Assembly: GCF_028206995.1 (NCBI RefSeq)
Contig: NZ_JAQLFL010000014.1
Span: 1-40,485, forward strand
Length of the DNA stretch: 40,485 nt
Direction of reading: 5' to 3'
Origin: Collinsella aerofaciens
Lineage (GTDB): Bacteria > Actinomycetota > Coriobacteriia > Coriobacteriales > Coriobacteriaceae
The notes beneath the pieces were generated by a model. The model ran no database searches, had not been told where the DNA came from, and saw only the letters and a list, made by a program, of their open reading frames with translations. The position numbers and the translations under genes are program-made. This document shows, in pieces, positions 23,428 to 30,267 of the stretch (position 1 is the first letter of the stretch; each line of letters starts with the position of its first letter).

Positions 23428-23841
23428 CTATTCCAGACTCCAAACGCGCTTCTCACCGAACTTTTCGAGCACCTTCTCGGCCAAGTCATCCCTTACGTAA
23501 TCGAGTACGTCGCGGATCTCCGAATCATGATATCCAGGCTGCTGGCTGGTCTGATACTCGTAGCACTGGATGCAGCCGTACTTCTCTCCAAGGGTGAACG
23601 GCTTCCCGTCCTGCTTCTGCGTGAGCTTGAACTCATGGGCGCGGATATGCTTGCCTTGGTGCTCGCTGACGGCAGCGTAGTTGGCATCGAGGAGCATCTG
23701 TCCGACAATCTCACCGCAAGTCGCGGGGTCGTACTTGATGCCCGTCTTTTCGTCCTTCAAGCCAGCGGGCTCGAAGTCGCAGTCTGCCATTGCGGCAACG
23801 ATTGCGGAAATCGTAAGATCGGAAACGACGTAGCAGCTCAT
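23428..23841 (-). CDS. Unknown 137-residue protein of the array
   Basis: It starts at ATG 23841 with GGAGG seven bases upstream. The N-terminal half is helical (MSCYVVSDLTISAIVAAMAD; CGEIVGQMLLDANYAAVSEH) and the C-terminal half mixed (CIQCYEYQTSQQPGYHDSEI). No family is recognised and no membrane segment is seen. It is a single-gene unit with shared leader and terminator. Confidence 0.7.
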   Translation of the reverse strand: MSCYVVSDLTISAIVAAMADCDFEPAGLKDEKTGIKYDPATCGEIVGQMLLDANYAAVSEHQGKHIRAHEFKLTQKQDGKPFTLGEKYGCIQCYEYQTSQQPGYHDSEIRDVLDYVRDDLAEKVLEKFGEKRVWSLE

Positions 23842-23863
23842 ATGAGTACCTCCAAAAGGGTTT

Positions 23864-23927
23864 GCGGGACGCCTATCGTTCCGCTTGTTGACATATAGTA
23901 TAGTTGAATAGCGAGCAGGATGCAAGA
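23864..23927 (-). promoter_or_regulatory. Shared promoter-hairpin leader, copy 7
   Basis: TTGCAT, 17 bases, TATACT, then hairpin GCGGAACG/CGTCCCGC (23864-23884). It drives 23428. Confidence 0.88.
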
Positions 23928-23944
23928 CCTACCATGGAAAATAA

Positions 23945-23978
23945 CTGAAAACGGACGGCCTTTCAGCCGTCCGTCTAC
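23945..23978 (-). terminator. Terminator of the array ssb
   Basis: GACGGACGGCTG/CAGCCGTCCG-type stem with TTTTC on the minus strand. Confidence 0.65.
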
Positions 23979-23984
23979 TGGTTC

Positions 23985-24322
23985 CTACTGATCTCGGCGA
24001 CGAGCCATGAGCTCGATATCCTCGACAATCACCTCGAGTTTGGTACGGTGCTGACCGTCCTTCTCCCACTGGCTGAAGCGGAGCTTGCCGTCTACGGCAA
24101 TCTTGTCGCCCTTCGCCATGTGCTTGGAGATGCCCTCGCCTCGAGTACCGAACATGGTGCAGTCAATGAAGTTCGGGCAATCCTCCACTCGCCGGTCGCG
24201 GAATTGCGGCGTCGATCGTTGACGGCAAGGCCGAACGAAAGGACGGGAGTCCCGCCCGCAGTCATGCGAACCTCGGGGTCACGGGTGATGTTGCCAGAAA
24301 GCATAACGTGATTGATAGACAT
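23985..24322 (-). pseudogene. ssb: Single-stranded DNA-binding protein gene with a one-base frameshift
   Basis: The first frame reads MSINHVMLSGNITRDPEVRM, then FGLAVNDRRRNSATGEW, the usual SSB OB-fold start. From about 24186 the match moves to another frame: EDCPNFIDCTMFGTRGEGIS, then DKIAVDGKLRFSQWEKDGQH and VEDIELMARR. Adding one G after GAGTGG restores a continuous SSB of about 112 residues. So the gene carries a single-base deletion, or the read has an error. The usual acidic D-D-D-I-P-F tail is absent even in the restored frame. It sits in a unit with the shared leader. The intact ssb at 37371 could supply the function. Confidence 0.85.
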
Positions 24323-24345
24323 GGGATGTTCCTTCCTCTAGGGAT

Positions 24346-24410
24346 GCAGGATGCCTTTCATCCCGCTTGTTAGCATATAGTATAGTTGGATATAGACTGA
24401 AATTCAAGAT
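24346..24410 (-). promoter_or_regulatory. Shared promoter-hairpin leader, copy 8
   Basis: TTGAAT, 17 bases, TATACT, then hairpin GCGGGATG/CATCCTGC (24346-24366) with a G-U pair. It drives the ssb. Confidence 0.85.
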
Positions 24411-24468
24411 TTATCTTGGAAAACGGGACGAAATAAAGCGGCATGGAAGCCATTGAACAAAGTGCGAT

Positions 24469-24762
24469 CTATTCGCTTTCGCGCAGCGATTTCAAAACTA
24501 TGTCACGGGCCTCCCCCTCGAGTTCCCTATCTGCTACCCTTCGAAAATAGTCGGTAGCATGATCGCCGCACGTACGCTTTTCGTCTGCTGAAACTTCATC
24601 CCAGACGCTTTCATATTCATCCTCGGCGCGGTCAGTTAGATAATAATTAAAACCCTCGGTTCCAACCAATGCCGATAGAGCCTTCTCGACCTGCGCCCCA
24701 TCGTCAATATCGAGTTCGAAGTACCAAGAACGAGTTTCAGTGAACTTAAAGACTTTCTTCAT
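24469..24762 (-). CDS. Unknown protein, paralogue of 22072-22368
   Basis: This 97-residue protein reads MKKVFKFTETRSWYFELDID at the N-terminus, TEGFNYYLTDRAEDEYESVW in the middle and ADRELEGEARDIVLKSLRES at the end. It aligns along its whole length with the gene at 22072. Acidic, no known domain. It has no shared leader of its own. It follows 24829-25149 by 66 bases, so it may be third in a transcript starting at leader copy 9. Confidence 0.72.
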   Translation of the reverse strand: MKKVFKFTETRSWYFELDIDDGAQVEKALSALVGTEGFNYYLTDRAEDEYESVWDEVSADEKRTCGDHATDYFRRVADRELEGEARDIVLKSLRESE

Positions 24763-24828
24763 GGCTGTTTCCTTTCCGATATCAGGTGTTCATGGAGTTG
24801 AATGAGCATCCACTAAACCTGATGCACT

Positions 24829-25149
24829 TTAAAACTCCTGTAGCTGCCATAGGTCAATTAGGGTGTCCAAGACGGCGATTTGTTCTTCCAGAATATCCAA
24901 GTCATGCTCCACCTTCTGATATATATACTCCCCAAAGTCACGGTCTTTGGAGTGCAACCTGACCTCAAGCAAAAGTCCAACTCTCTCCATCGCCATGCGC
25001 ATCCGCTCGTAGTTCACAAGGATGCGATCTCGAAAAACGCCCTCCTCGGGCTCCTCAAGCGCCTTAGTCTTTTTAATCATGCGAAGCGCCTCGTGATTTA
25101 AGCCCCGAACCCTGGCAATCGTCTCAATCTCCTTGCGATTCTGCTGCAT
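24829..25149 (-). CDS. Small coiled-coil protein
   Basis: This 106-residue protein starts at the second of two adjacent ATGs, five bases after AAAGGAGG. It is almost entirely helical (NRKEIETIARVRGLNHEALR; VEHDLDILEEQIAVLDTLID), probably a helical hairpin. No family is recognised. A perfect hairpin CCGTATGTGC/GCACATACGG (25164-25187) sits between it and the 25198 gene, just before its ribosome site. It may tune translation within one transcript. Confidence 0.65.
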   Translation of the reverse strand: MQQNRKEIETIARVRGLNHEALRMIKKTKALEEPEEGVFRDRILVNYERMRMAMERVGLLLEVRLHSKDRDFGEYIYQKVEHDLDILEEQIAVLDTLIDLWQLQEF

Positions 25150-25163
25150 CATGTCCTCCTTTC

Positions 25164-25187
25164 AGCCGTATGTGCCAAAGCACATAC
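25164..25187 (-). promoter_or_regulatory. Intercistronic hairpin
   Basis: CCGTATGTGC, loop CAAA, GCACATACGG: a perfect 10 bp stem with no T tail, ending a few bases before the ribosome site of 24829. It is more likely a processing or translation element than a terminator. Confidence 0.5.
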
Positions 25188-25197
25188 GGCCATCAAT

Positions 25198-25413
25198 CTA
25201 CTCGGCGGTTCCGAATATCAAGGCACCGACGCCGGCGGTGTAGTGGGAATCGAACCAACGCCAAACTCCCTCGATACGAGGCTCCCCCTTCTTGAAAACG
25301 AACCAGTCCGTCCCCAGAACACCATCGGGCTGCTCGGGGTCGTCGTAGTCGATTGGAACGTCTGCCAGCTCGCGCCACTTAAGCTCGAGGAATCGATCCG
25401 TATAGTCACTCAT
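25198..25413 (-). CDS. Small acidic protein of the array
   Basis: This 71-residue protein (MSDYTDRFLELKWRELADVP, then GTDWFVFKKGEPRIEGVWRW) has six tryptophans or more and an acidic N-terminal half. No family is recognised. It has the shared leader and appears to head a three-gene transcript with 24829 and 24469. Confidence 0.68.
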   Translation of the reverse strand: MSDYTDRFLELKWRELADVPIDYDDPEQPDGVLGTDWFVFKKGEPRIEGVWRWFDSHYTAGVGALIFGTAE

Positions 25414-25434
25414 GGTGTATCTCCCTTCGGGTTT

Positions 25435-25500
25435 GCGGGATGCCTTTCATCCCGCTTGTTGGTATATAGTATAGTTGTATATGGGGAGGCATGCAAGATC
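25435..25500 (-). promoter_or_regulatory. Shared promoter-hairpin leader, copy 9
   Basis: TTGCAT, 17 bases, TATACT, then perfect hairpin GCGGGATG/CATCCCGC (25435-25455). It drives 25198. Confidence 0.88.
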
Positions 25501-25516
25501 TAGCTGGGAAAATAGC

Positions 25517-25549
25517 ACGAAAAAAGGCGATCTTGCGACCGCCTTTTGG
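25517..25549 (-). terminator. Terminator of the 25556 gene
   Basis: AAAGGCGGTCG/CGATCGCCTTTT stem and T tail on the minus strand. Confidence 0.7.
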
Positions 25550-25555
25550 TTGAAT

Positions 25556-25903
25556 CTAGTTGTTCTGCTTCAAGACCTCTACTGCAGCGTCGATAGTGTG
25601 TGAAACATAATTGCCGTAGCCCGTCATTTTGTAGCCGGAGAAGTCATGCGCGGGAAGACGGTCGAGCAACATGGCGAGGCATTCAAGGTTCTCGATAGCC
25701 TCGGCGCGATTCATACGCCTCACGTGCTCAAATCGGGCCCTCAGGTCATTTTCGCTCTCCATGGCATCAAGTTGAGTCCGCATGGATTCAAGGCTCTTCT
25801 CCCCGATGAGCGTATCAATATCCCTGCCCTCATCGGACTGGCTTGCAAAGGCTTTGGCGGCCTGCTCGCAATCCTCCAAGGCTTCCTCAAGGCTCATATC
25901 CAT
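25556..25903 (-). CDS. Unknown helical protein of the array
   Basis: This 115-residue protein begins MDMSLEEALEDCEQAAKAFA behind AAAGGACGAG. It is acidic and helical throughout (LESMRTQLDAMESENDLRAR; EAIENLECLAMLLDRLPAHD). No family is recognised. It lacks the shared hairpin leader and must use its own promoter in 25905-25960 or read-through from 25996. Confidence 0.65.
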   Translation of the reverse strand: MDMSLEEALEDCEQAAKAFASQSDEGRDIDTLIGEKSLESMRTQLDAMESENDLRARFEHVRRMNRAEAIENLECLAMLLDRLPAHDFSGYKMTGYGNYVSHTIDAAVEVLKQNN

Positions 25904-25960
25904 CTCGTCCTTTGCAGTTTCCTTTCTCTCTAAGGTATAACGGTCTTAAAATCGGTAAAT

Positions 25961-25988
25961 CGGGAGGGGTGAAGTTACACCCCTCCCG
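25961..25988 (-). terminator. Terminator of the 25996 gene
   Basis: CGGGAGGGGTG/CACCCCTCCCG, an 11 bp perfect stem, followed on the minus strand by ATTTACCGATTTT. Confidence 0.75.
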
Positions 25989-25995
25989 GACGTGA

Positions 25996-26205
25996 TTAAA
26001 GCGAGTAGCGGTATGCCATAACCACCTGGCGTGCGCACTGGATCCCGTGGCTGGCAAGAAGGCAGGCGGCTGGCACCACGATGCAATTCAGATACAGGTA
26101 GTAGAACTGACAGAACCAAACGGCGAAAATGAACGCCGACAGCCCGATGAGCGCCATGACGATCCTCGGAAAGTAAAAGAAGAATGTATCCAGTTTGCGA
26201 TTCAT
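25996..26205 (-). CDS. Small membrane protein
   Basis: This 69-residue protein has a basic N-terminus (MNRKLDTFFFYFPR) and two hydrophobic helices (IVMALIGLSAFIFAVWFCQF and YLNCIVVPAACLLASHGI), ending in a short basic tail. It is probably an inner-membrane hairpin with both ends in the cytoplasm. No family is recognised. It is the rightmost unit with the shared leader. Confidence 0.7.
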   Translation of the reverse strand: MNRKLDTFFFYFPRIVMALIGLSAFIFAVWFCQFYYLYLNCIVVPAACLLASHGIQCARQVVMAYRYSL

Positions 26206-26227
26206 GGGGTATCTCCCTTCCGGTTTG

Positions 26228-26290
26228 CGGAACGCCATCCGTTCCGCTTGTCGACATATATTATAGTTGTATATGTGGCGGGATGCAAGA
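26228..26290 (-). promoter_or_regulatory. Shared promoter-hairpin leader, copy 10
   Basis: TTGCAT, 17 bases, TATAAT, then hairpin GCGGAACG/CGTTCCGC (26228-26248). The -10 matches consensus. It drives 25996. Confidence 0.88.
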
Positions 26291-26321
26291 TCAAAATGAG
26301 AATAATAACAAAGAGATTTAC

Positions 26322-26351
26322 AAAAGGGCATCCATTAAAGGATGCCCTTTC
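26322..26351 (-). terminator. Terminator of the nuclease-lepB operon
   Basis: AAAGGGCATCC/GGATGCCCTTT perfect stem with TTGTAAAT following on the minus strand. Confidence 0.75.
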
Positions 26352-26380
26352 GAGTTAGCCTAAATGCCAAGCTATATGTC

Positions 26381-26953
26381 TTAGAGTAGGTCGATACGGT
26401 TCAGGGGCAAATAGCGCATGACGCAGATACCGATCACGCTGTCCTCGGGAATCGCGCCGAAATAACGTGAATCGGCGGAGTTCTCCCTGTTGTCGCCCAT
26501 GACCCAGATTTCGCCCTCGGGGACCTTATAGGGATAGGATATCCGCTTCGCTTTCCCGATGTACAGGGGATAGGAATCGCCCTTCGCGTAATCCTCTACG
26601 ATTCTCTTTCCGTCGATATAGACCGATCCGTCTCTCAGATCGACCGTCTGCCCGGCCCGTGCGACGACACGCTTACATAGCACGTCTTTCTCGGGGTCCT
26701 TCTCAGGGTTCTCGAAGACGATGATATCGCCCTGCGATACAGTTCCCCCGAGCTCCAGAGTAATCTTTTCGGCCAAGACGCTATCGCCGACCTGAACCGT
26801 GTCGCACATCGATTCAGTGGGTATATTGAATGGCTCAATCACGAACGCCCTTATCAAAAGAACGGTCCCGATCGCCGCCAAGATTATCGTTGCGTAGATA
26901 ATAGCGCCCCACGGAAGGAACGACCAAGACTTGTTTTCAGTCTCTTCCGTCAT
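26381..26953 (-). CDS. lepB: Signal peptidase I
   Basis: This 190-residue membrane protease removes signal peptides. One N-terminal helix (WGAIIYATIILAAIGTVLLI) is followed by the catalytic Ser in FNIPTESMCDTVQVGD, the catalytic Lys in DVLCKRVVARAGQTVD and box E (WVMGDNRENSADSRYFG). All family boxes are present at normal spacing. Its start overlaps the stop of the nuclease gene by four bases, so it may serve mainly to process the secreted nuclease or the pilin-like and other exported proteins of the element. Confidence 0.95.
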   Translation of the reverse strand: MTEETENKSWSFLPWGAIIYATIILAAIGTVLLIRAFVIEPFNIPTESMCDTVQVGDSVLAEKITLELGGTVSQGDIIVFENPEKDPEKDVLCKRVVARAGQTVDLRDGSVYIDGKRIVEDYAKGDSYPLYIGKAKRISYPYKVPEGEIWVMGDNRENSADSRYFGAIPEDSVIGICVMRYLPLNRIDLL

Positions 26954-27705
26954 TTAACCTTCGCCGCCTTTCCCGTGGCGTAGTCAATCTTGTAGCCGGG
27001 CTGGACGTTATAGCAATACACATCGAAATCGATGCTCTTCCCCTTGTCCGCAAGGGAATATGCTTGGATGCGCACGCCGCGGGCAACCAGCTCGCCCGAG
27101 CGGAAATCGGGCGTCACCCTGTAGTAGACGCACCCGCCGCCGGCGAAAATAAAGTCGCTCACCTTCGCCTCATAGGGCAACATGCCCTCGACATTCATGT
27201 AACGGGTTCCCGTAATCAGATTGCGTTTCTCGGCGTTCATGCCAGACAGGCGCCAAGCGATTAGGTGACAGCGGTTGTACAGGTACTTGCCGTCGAGCGA
27301 ATCATCGCGCACCGTGTGCCAGCCGGAGGGCTTAACCATGCCGATCGAACCGCGCTTCTCCCCTCGTGTGGGAGCAGTCTCGAGGGATACGACCATCTCT
27401 ACCGAACCGCAACGGCCGCTTGAATCAAGATCCGTAAGGATTGGATTGTCAGGTGCCGATTTAGGCGACAAACCGCTCGTGTCCGAAAGAGTTACGGATG
27501 GGTTGCCGGCGTATTCGGGAATCGAAATCGGCTGACTTGAAGTCGAGGTTCCATCGGGTGTCTGAGTCGACGTAACAAATTGATCGGCTGCAGAGCCACC
27601 GAAGTATTCGACGGCGACATGCGTTAAAAGCGGAGCGCCGACGGCAATAGCGAGGGTAATTCCGAGTTCCAGTAAGCGTCTGATCTTCTGGCTAGAGTTT
27701 TTCAT
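26950..27705 (-). CDS. Secreted DNA/RNA non-specific endonuclease (EndA/NucA-like)
   Basis: This 251-residue protein starts at ATG 27705. An N-terminal helix (LLELGITLAIAVGAPLLTHV) anchors or exports it. A Ser/Thr/Pro linker follows, then the nuclease core: SSGRCGSVEMVVSLE, KPSGWHTVRDD, YNRCHLIAWRLSG and EKRNLITGTRYMN. This is the beta-beta-alpha-metal fold of DNA-entry nucleases, with the catalytic His in NRCHL and the metal-binding Asn in KRNL. It should act outside the membrane, degrading DNA during uptake or competition. It is coupled to lepB downstream. Its start overlaps the stop of a 55-codon leader frame. Confidence 0.88.
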   Translation of the reverse strand: MKNSSQKIRRLLELGITLAIAVGAPLLTHVAVEYFGGSAADQFVTSTQTPDGTSTSSQPISIPEYAGNPSVTLSDTSGLSPKSAPDNPILTDLDSSGRCGSVEMVVSLETAPTRGEKRGSIGMVKPSGWHTVRDDSLDGKYLYNRCHLIAWRLSGMNAEKRNLITGTRYMNVEGMLPYEAKVSDFIFAGGGCVYYRVTPDFRSGELVARGVRIQAYSLADKGKSIDFDVYCYNVQPGYKIDYATGKAAKVK

Positions 27706-27869
27706 AGGCGCCGCCCTTTTCGGAACACGGGGAACAGCATTTGGCATCCTTTCGTACATGCATTAAGGATGCGTCCCCGCGGACCGATTGGGCAATTCCT
27801 CGGCATTCGAAGCCGTGCCAACAGCTCCGGTAGAGCCGAAAAGGCTCTCCTGGAACCGCATCGATTCAT
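27702..27869 (-). CDS. Possible 55-residue leader peptide coupled to the nuclease
   Basis: ATG 27869 follows ACAGGA closely in the shared UUCCCCAAG leader. The frame (MNRCGSRRAFSALPELLARL ... RKGRRL) ends in TGA overlapping the nuclease ATG. The protein is basic and Cys/Pro/Arg rich with no family. It may exist only to couple translation. Real expression is uncertain. Confidence 0.4.
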   Translation of the reverse strand: MNRCGSRRAFSALPELLARLRMPRNCPIGPRGRILNACTKGCQMLFPVFRKGRRL

Positions 27870-27881
27870 TTCCTGTCTTCG

Positions 27882-27898
27882 GCGCCTTGGGGAAGCGC
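27882..27898 (-). promoter_or_regulatory. UACCCCAAG-loop hairpin, copy C
   Basis: GCGC, loop TTCCCCAAG, GCGC, followed by CGAAGACAGGAAATGAAT, nearly the same downstream sequence as in the cas9 leader. Confidence 0.55.
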
Positions 27899-28107
27899 AA
27901 TTAACTGACGTCAATCTTAGCACAGCAACCGGCAGTCCATTAGCTTTTGGTAGGTTTAACGGCGTATCGATATATGGCGTATATGAAACTTACGTGGCTG
28001 AGGAGCTGCAGTATGAATCGACTCTGATAACCCTTAGCGAATTGTCGAACTCCTTCGCCAGGGCGAAGCTATGGGCGGTGCCCTTGCTCGTGCCGTCCCA
28101 AATGGCA

Positions 28108-28142
28108 AAAGAACATAAATAAGGCAATCTCGCGATCGCCAC
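28108..28142 (-). terminator. Terminator of the 28172 gene cluster
   Basis: Minus-strand AGTGGCGATCG/CGAGATTGCCTT stem followed by ATTTATG. Between 27924 and 28105 I see no supported gene. Confidence 0.55.
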
Positions 28143-28171
28143 TTTTGAGGACCGTGTAGGCCCAAGGGCAT

Positions 28172-28732
28172 CTATCGGAAGTCGTATTCGCCCTGCACGA
28201 TACTTCCCTTGGGGACATGTATGCAGACTTCCCGTCTATCAAGGAGGCACCAGTCACGCACCCACTCTCCGATGATAGGAAACCTATAGGTACAGCGGAT
28301 TATCGAACAGCGCTTGACCGTATCGACCCTTGCCTCGTCGGCATCCACATCCTCATACACTGCCGTCGAATCAGCTGAGTAGCATTTCCTTCGATACCCG
28401 CCATCGCCTTGCCTCACCATCAGGACATACGCATCTTCCTCGTTGAGGTAGCCGAAAGATACCGCCTCCTTTCCTGAAAGGCGAGAGTCCGTCTTTAGCG
28501 TGGCAAGGGAGTGCGTCTCGGTAACCTCGTCCTTCTCACCGACTACCTTAAAGTCAGTCGGAACGACTGCTTGGAACAGGATGCAGATGACCACGCACGC
28601 AGCCACAACGAATCCGATATATAGGTGAAAACGTCTATCGGATGCTTTGGGATCCGGCACGGCCATACTGAACAGGCTGACTACGCAGGCGAGAATAAGT
28701 GCAAGGATTCCGTATCTAATGAACCAAGCCAT
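28172..28732 (-). CDS. Membrane protein with two N-terminal helices
   Basis: This 186-residue protein starts at ATG 28732 (MAWFIRYGILALILACVVSL). A second helix is LYIGFVVAACVVICILFQAV. The rest (120 residues) is a soluble domain with strands (SFGYLNEEDAYVLMVRQGDG; VPKGSIVQGEYDFR), probably outside the membrane. No family is recognised, although the tail resembles extracytoplasmic domains of small phage-encoded proteins. It overlaps the end of the Lar-like gene and is last in the cluster. Confidence 0.65.
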   Translation of the reverse strand: MAWFIRYGILALILACVVSLFSMAVPDPKASDRRFHLYIGFVVAACVVICILFQAVVPTDFKVVGEKDEVTETHSLATLKTDSRLSGKEAVSFGYLNEEDAYVLMVRQGDGGYRRKCYSADSTAVYEDVDADEARVDTVKRCSIIRCTYRFPIIGEWVRDWCLLDRREVCIHVPKGSIVQGEYDFR

Positions 28733-28985
28733 GGGCACCGCCCCTGTCCGAGGTCCATCTCGTGTTCCATTGACGAATCAGCCCATCCTGTGCTGCGCTT
28801 TCGGCATCGTCTATCGTCTCGGCCACCCCGTCGGGACCGATCATATGCATGTTGCAATTACCGCAGTTCATTATCATGCGGACGAAATAAAGGGTGTTTC
28901 CGTCCTTATCGTCCCAGATGTCGACATCGTATCGGGTCGGCTCTATGTCAGTGTTGCCGCAAAAGGGGCATGGAAGTATATCCAA
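28716..28985 (-). CDS. Lar-like restriction alleviation zinc-ribbon protein
   Basis: This 89-residue protein begins MDILPCPFCGNTDIEPTRYD, with a second pair NCGNCNMHM and a C-terminal AIDDAESAAQDGLIRQWNTR-type end. CPFCG, CxxC and a final WN.R are the signature of the Lar family and its many phage and plasmid relatives. Lar itself relieves type I restriction; whether this one does is unproven. The start is TTG 28985 behind AGAGGAAA. It overlaps the membrane protein downstream. Confidence 0.75.
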   Translation of the reverse strand: MDILPCPFCGNTDIEPTRYDVDIWDDKDGNTLYFVRMIMNCGNCNMHMIGPDGVAETIDDAESAAQDGLIRQWNTRWTSDRGGAHGLVH

Positions 28986-28998
28986 AAACAGTTTCCTC

Positions 28999-29214
28999 TC
29001 AGCAGGGTCTTGATTGGCAGACTATCTCCCGCAGGCGTTTGGAGATATCGTTTCCCGCGCCGCAGATAGCCCTGCCCTCCCAGTACACCGTACTCGTTAT
29101 CGATTCAAGGTATTCGGCGAGTCCGATGAGCACGGCGGGGTCTACGATGACCGAATCGCCATGCATTCTATGGATACGGTCACAATCAGCAGTATCAAAC
29201 ACTTTCCACTCCAT
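28999..29214 (-). CDS. Small unknown protein
   Basis: This 71-residue protein (MEWKVFDTADCDRIHRMHGD, VIVDPAVLIGLAEYLESITS) has no recognised motif. Its start overlaps the end of the 29195 gene and it lies 13 bases before the Lar-like gene, so it is part of the same transcript. Scattered cysteines include a final CQSRPC. Confidence 0.55.
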   Translation of the reverse strand: MEWKVFDTADCDRIHRMHGDSVIVDPAVLIGLAEYLESITSTVYWEGRAICGAGNDISKRLREIVCQSRPC

Positions 29215-29638
29215 TCATTATCAAGACAATCGGATCTTCGAGCTTGTATGTCATATAGTTGCAGCACCATGCCCGCCAGGCGCGGTAAAACGGCTGGCTG
29301 TTGACCGAGTCAGCCCAGCCGCAGAAGCCGATGAAGCCGTCGGAGTTGAAACTGACCGCCTCGCGGCCGTTCCACTGGCCAGGACAGTCGATTTTCAGGT
29401 ATGCCCTTAGGATGCCGCCGTCGGGGTTCACCTTGCAGCAGAGGCTGTCGTCCTTGCGACGGGGAATCGTGTAGCGAGGGGTCTCGCCCTTGCGGCACGA
29501 TTCGGCACACTCGATGGCGATATAGCCCTGCAGGGCATCGAGATCATATGGCTCGATGTCCGTATATTGAAATTTAAGAGCCTGCCATAAGGCGCGACAT
29601 TCCTGAGATGTCATTGCGTTGGTTTCCTCCGACACCAT
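29195..29638 (-). CDS. Unknown 147-residue protein
   Basis: It starts at ATG 29638, overlapping the stop of the upstream zinc-ribbon gene (T-G-A-T-G). It is rich in Trp and Cys (ECAESCRKGETPRYTIPRRK; QPFYRAWRAWCCNYMTYKLE). No family is recognised and no membrane segment. Tight coupling on both sides places it in the zinc-ribbon gene run. Confidence 0.65.
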   Translation of the reverse strand: MVSEETNAMTSQECRALWQALKFQYTDIEPYDLDALQGYIAIECAESCRKGETPRYTIPRRKDDSLCCKVNPDGGILRAYLKIDCPGQWNGREAVSFNSDGFIGFCGWADSVNSQPFYRAWRAWCCNYMTYKLEDPIVLIMNGVESV

Positions 29639-30246
29639 CACCCCACCGTCTTCTCGATTTTGCGGCCGCAGATGGGGCAATGGCGGTAGAAATAGGCGCC
29701 GTACTCCCCCTCATCGTGACCGCATCTGTTGCAAAACCAGACAGGACCCGCGAAGTTATGCGATTCGTTATCTTTGCCGCGGACATAAATGCATGTCTGC
29801 ACGTCGATTTCGTCGGCGAAGCCAGCCGCCTCGGATTGTGCGACGGCGGGGTATTCCTCGTTGTAATACTTAACGTCCAACCCGAGCGCCTCGGCAAAAT
29901 CGCAGAGGTCGAGCAGACCACGTTCACCACAAATATCGCCGTCCCGCAAAAGTTCCTTTTCTCCGGCGGCGGCCTTGGAAACGGCTTGTCGCAGGGACAT
30001 GGCGATATCGAACCTGAAACGTTCCGCATCATCGGCATCGCCGGCAGGACGATCGATATAGTCTGCGAGGGCAAGCGTTTCGCGCTCGCCGATGAAAAGC
30101 GCTCCCCCAAGGGGTTGGCATTTGATTCCGAGCTTAGCCAATGCGGTGACCACGTCGACGCGGCCAGCCATCGAGCTATGGTCGGTGACGGCTAGGGCGC
30201 GGAGCGCGTTCGCCATCTCTCGGTTTATATTTATCGGATTTTCCAT
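29638..30246 (-). CDS. Zinc-ribbon protein
   Basis: This 202-residue protein ends in a zinc ribbon: WFCNRCGHDEGEYG, then HCPICGRKIEKTVG. The first 60 residues (NREMANALRALAVTDHSSMA) are helical. The middle (EFAEALGLDVKYYNEEYPAV-like) is mixed. Proteins with a C-terminal C..CG/CP.CGR ribbon are common in phages and plasmids of gut bacteria. The function is unknown. It follows 30268 by 21 bases. Confidence 0.72.
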   Translation of the reverse strand: MENPININREMANALRALAVTDHSSMAGRVDVVTALAKLGIKCQPLGGALFIGERETLALADYIDRPAGDADDAERFRFDIAMSLRQAVSKAAAGEKELLRDGDICGERGLLDLCDFAEALGLDVKYYNEEYPAVAQSEAAGFADEIDVQTCIYVRGKDNESHNFAGPVWFCNRCGHDEGEYGAYFYRHCPICGRKIEKTVG

Positions 30247-30267
30247 AGAGCGTCCAGTCTTTGTGGC

